Both the position numbers and the translations under genes were made by a program. Under the pieces are notes generated by a model. That model had not been told where the DNA came from, did not search any database, and was given only the letters and a program-made list of their open reading frames with translations. This document shows positions 63,105 to 64,000 of a DNA stretch of 64,000 nucleotides, piece by piece. Every line of letters starts with the position of its first letter. Position 1 is the first letter of the stretch. Origin of the DNA: Trinickia soli (GTDB taxonomy: Bacteria > Pseudomonadota > Gammaproteobacteria > Burkholderiales > Burkholderiaceae); assembly GCF_002879855.1 (NCBI RefSeq), contig NZ_PNYB01000003.1, positions 248,001 to 312,000 on the forward strand. Reading direction: 5' to 3'.

Positions 63105-64000
63105 ATGACCTATCACCTACCTCTATACGTTCGCCGCCTGCGCCTGGCCCGCAGCGCGGCCGTCGCGACTCTCTCGCTGCTTACCGCCTGCGGCGGCGGC
63201 GGCGGCTCGGATGCCGGCAGCGGCTCGACCTCCGGCAGCAACGCGAACGTTCAAAGCGCAGCACCTTCGACGCAAACGGCCTCGACTGTCCCGGTTGCCG
63301 CAGCAGGCGGCCAAGCGCTGACCTGCGGGCAGCCGTCGGCGCCGACGAGCGCCGCCGCGACGGGCGCCGCGATCGAAGCCGATACGCCGGGCAGCGACGG
63401 CACACGGACGTTCGCACTCGGCAGCGCATTCAATCTCGCCGTCACCACGCGCGCAGCCCAGAACGATTCCGTCTCGTGGCAAGTGCGCGACGACTGGAAC
63501 GTCGTGCGTGCGAGCGGCCGCTTCGCCGTCAAGGCGGGCGCACAAACGGTCACGCTCAGTTGTTCGTCCACGCTGGCCGGCTACTTTTCCGTATCGGCCT
63601 CGCTGGCCACATCGGGCAATGCGCTCGCCTCGCTCGGCACCCGGCCAGCCGGCATCGCGACGTTCGGCGTGCGGCCCGATGTCTCGAACGTACTGCCGGC
63701 CGTTGCCTACGCGCGTGAAGATCAGCATCGTTTCGGCGGACAGGGCACCAACTACCTGAAGCCGGGCCAAACCTGCTGCAGCGGCGACGGCTATCGCCCG
63801 CTCGATACCGACCTTGGCCTGTCGTGGGCCAACGACACGCGCAGCTGGTATGTCGAAGAGCCCAATGGGCCGAACACGTTCGTCCCCGGCACGAACACGC
63901 TGGCGCCGTACCTGACGCAAGGCGACATCATGCGGCTGATCCAGCTCGACGGCGTGCCGGCCTGGGCCAGTCCCACGGGCGCGAAGGCCGAAGGCTACGC
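63105..64000 (+). CDS. Lipoprotein resembling a clan GH-A glycosidase (3' end outside window)
   Basis: 298 codons from ATG 63105, open to the right edge. Lipoprotein signal with lipobox LSLLTAC followed by GGGGG, then a Ser/Thr/Ala-rich linker, a beta-rich domain (FALGSAFNLAVTTRAAQNDS, VSWQVRDDWNVVRASGRFAV), then the start of a catalytic-looking domain: DTDLGLSWANDTRSWYVEE and LIQLDGVPAWASPTG, which recalls the TIM-barrel start of GH39/GH5-type enzymes. It is divergent from the exopolysaccharide operon and could cut or remodel that polymer. The catalytic acids lie beyond the window. Confidence 0.72.
   Translation, partial: MTYHLPLYVRRLRLARSAAVATLSLLTACGGGGGSDAGSGSTSGSNANVQSAAPSTQTASTVPVAAAGGQALTCGQPSAPTSAAATGAAIEADTPGSDGTRTFALGSAFNLAVTTRAAQNDSVSWQVRDDWNVVRASGRFAVKAGAQTVTLSCSSTLAGYFSVSASLATSGNALASLGTRPAGIATFGVRPDVSNVLPAVAYAREDQHRFGGQGTNYLKPGQTCCSGDGYRPLDTDLGLSWANDTRSWYVEEPNGPNTFVPGTNTLAPYLTQGDIMRLIQLDGVPAWASPTGAKAEGY

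Overview
The window looks like a chromosome segment of a Burkholderiaceae bacterium of the Paraburkholderia/Trinickia/Burkholderia type. The evidence is uniformly high G+C coding DNA with dense antisense shadow frames, a groES-groEL operon under a CIRCE operator, typical Burkholderia protein sequences, and a colanic/cepacian-like exopolysaccharide locus. No rRNA, tRNA or CRISPR array was recognised. Reading was by eye, so a short RNA gene could be missed.

Layout, left half. 1-3.1 kb: end of a ThiD-like kinase, a bidirectional terminator, and groL and groS (minus strand) with a sigma70-like promoter and perfect CIRCE. 3.4-6.4 kb: a lower-G+C type VI secretion cargo cassette (PAAR tip protein, VRR-Nuc/PD-(D/E)XK nuclease effector, DUF3396-type immunity protein), with an unknown membrane protein facing away from it. 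6.6-8.0 kb: a dead DUF1778/GNAT toxin-antitoxin pair (frameshifted antitoxin, split toxin) carrying an internally deleted IS200/IS605 element. 8.0-16.1 kb: a minus-strand operon for uptake and non-phosphorylative oxidation of L-fucose or a close relative (ABC transporter, UxaA-type dehydratase in two parts, aldo/keto reductase, lactonase, SDR). 16.4-19.4 kb: a MarR regulator and a small membrane protein sharing a 17-bp operator, a luciferase-like oxidoreductase and a membrane protein. 19.6-23.3 kb: an ECF sigma/anti-sigma pair and a metallophosphoesterase-cupredoxin pair behind two matching ECF-type promoters; the cupredoxin is frameshifted. 23.3-26.5 kb: pqiABC. 26.8-30 kb: a CoA-transferase pair, a DsbA-fold isomerase and a Crp-type regulator. 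30-35 kb: DUF1501/DUF1800 pair, a YbaK-type deacylase, and a second ECF sigma operon with a periplasmic metal-sensor protein. 35.4-37.1 kb: DUF3311 plus sodium:solute symporter.

Layout, right half. 37.2-62 kb is mostly a Wzx/Wzy-dependent exopolysaccharide locus. The main minus-strand operon runs regulator - manC - wcaJ-like - wza-like - wzc-like - gmd - fcl - two glycosyltransferases. Around it lie three more glycosyltransferases, a flippase, a Wzy-type polymerase, a membrane acyltransferase, a WcaF-like acetyltransferase, a GMC oxidoreductase, and a small exported protein. ManC, Gmd and Fcl would supply GDP-mannose and GDP-L-fucose; the WcaJ-like enzyme would start the repeat unit on undecaprenyl phosphate; Wzx/Wzy flip and polymerise it; Wzc/Wza control length and export. 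No Wzb phosphatase is seen. 62-63.1 kb is a gene-free stretch with an A+T-rich core and an 18-bp palindrome. The window ends inside a lipoprotein resembling a clan GH-A glycosidase.

The best candidates for new biology are the type VI cassette, the exopolysaccharide locus with its unusual accessory genes, the two-promoter ECF regulon, and the mirror-image presence of L-fucose synthesis and L-fucose breakdown in one segment.
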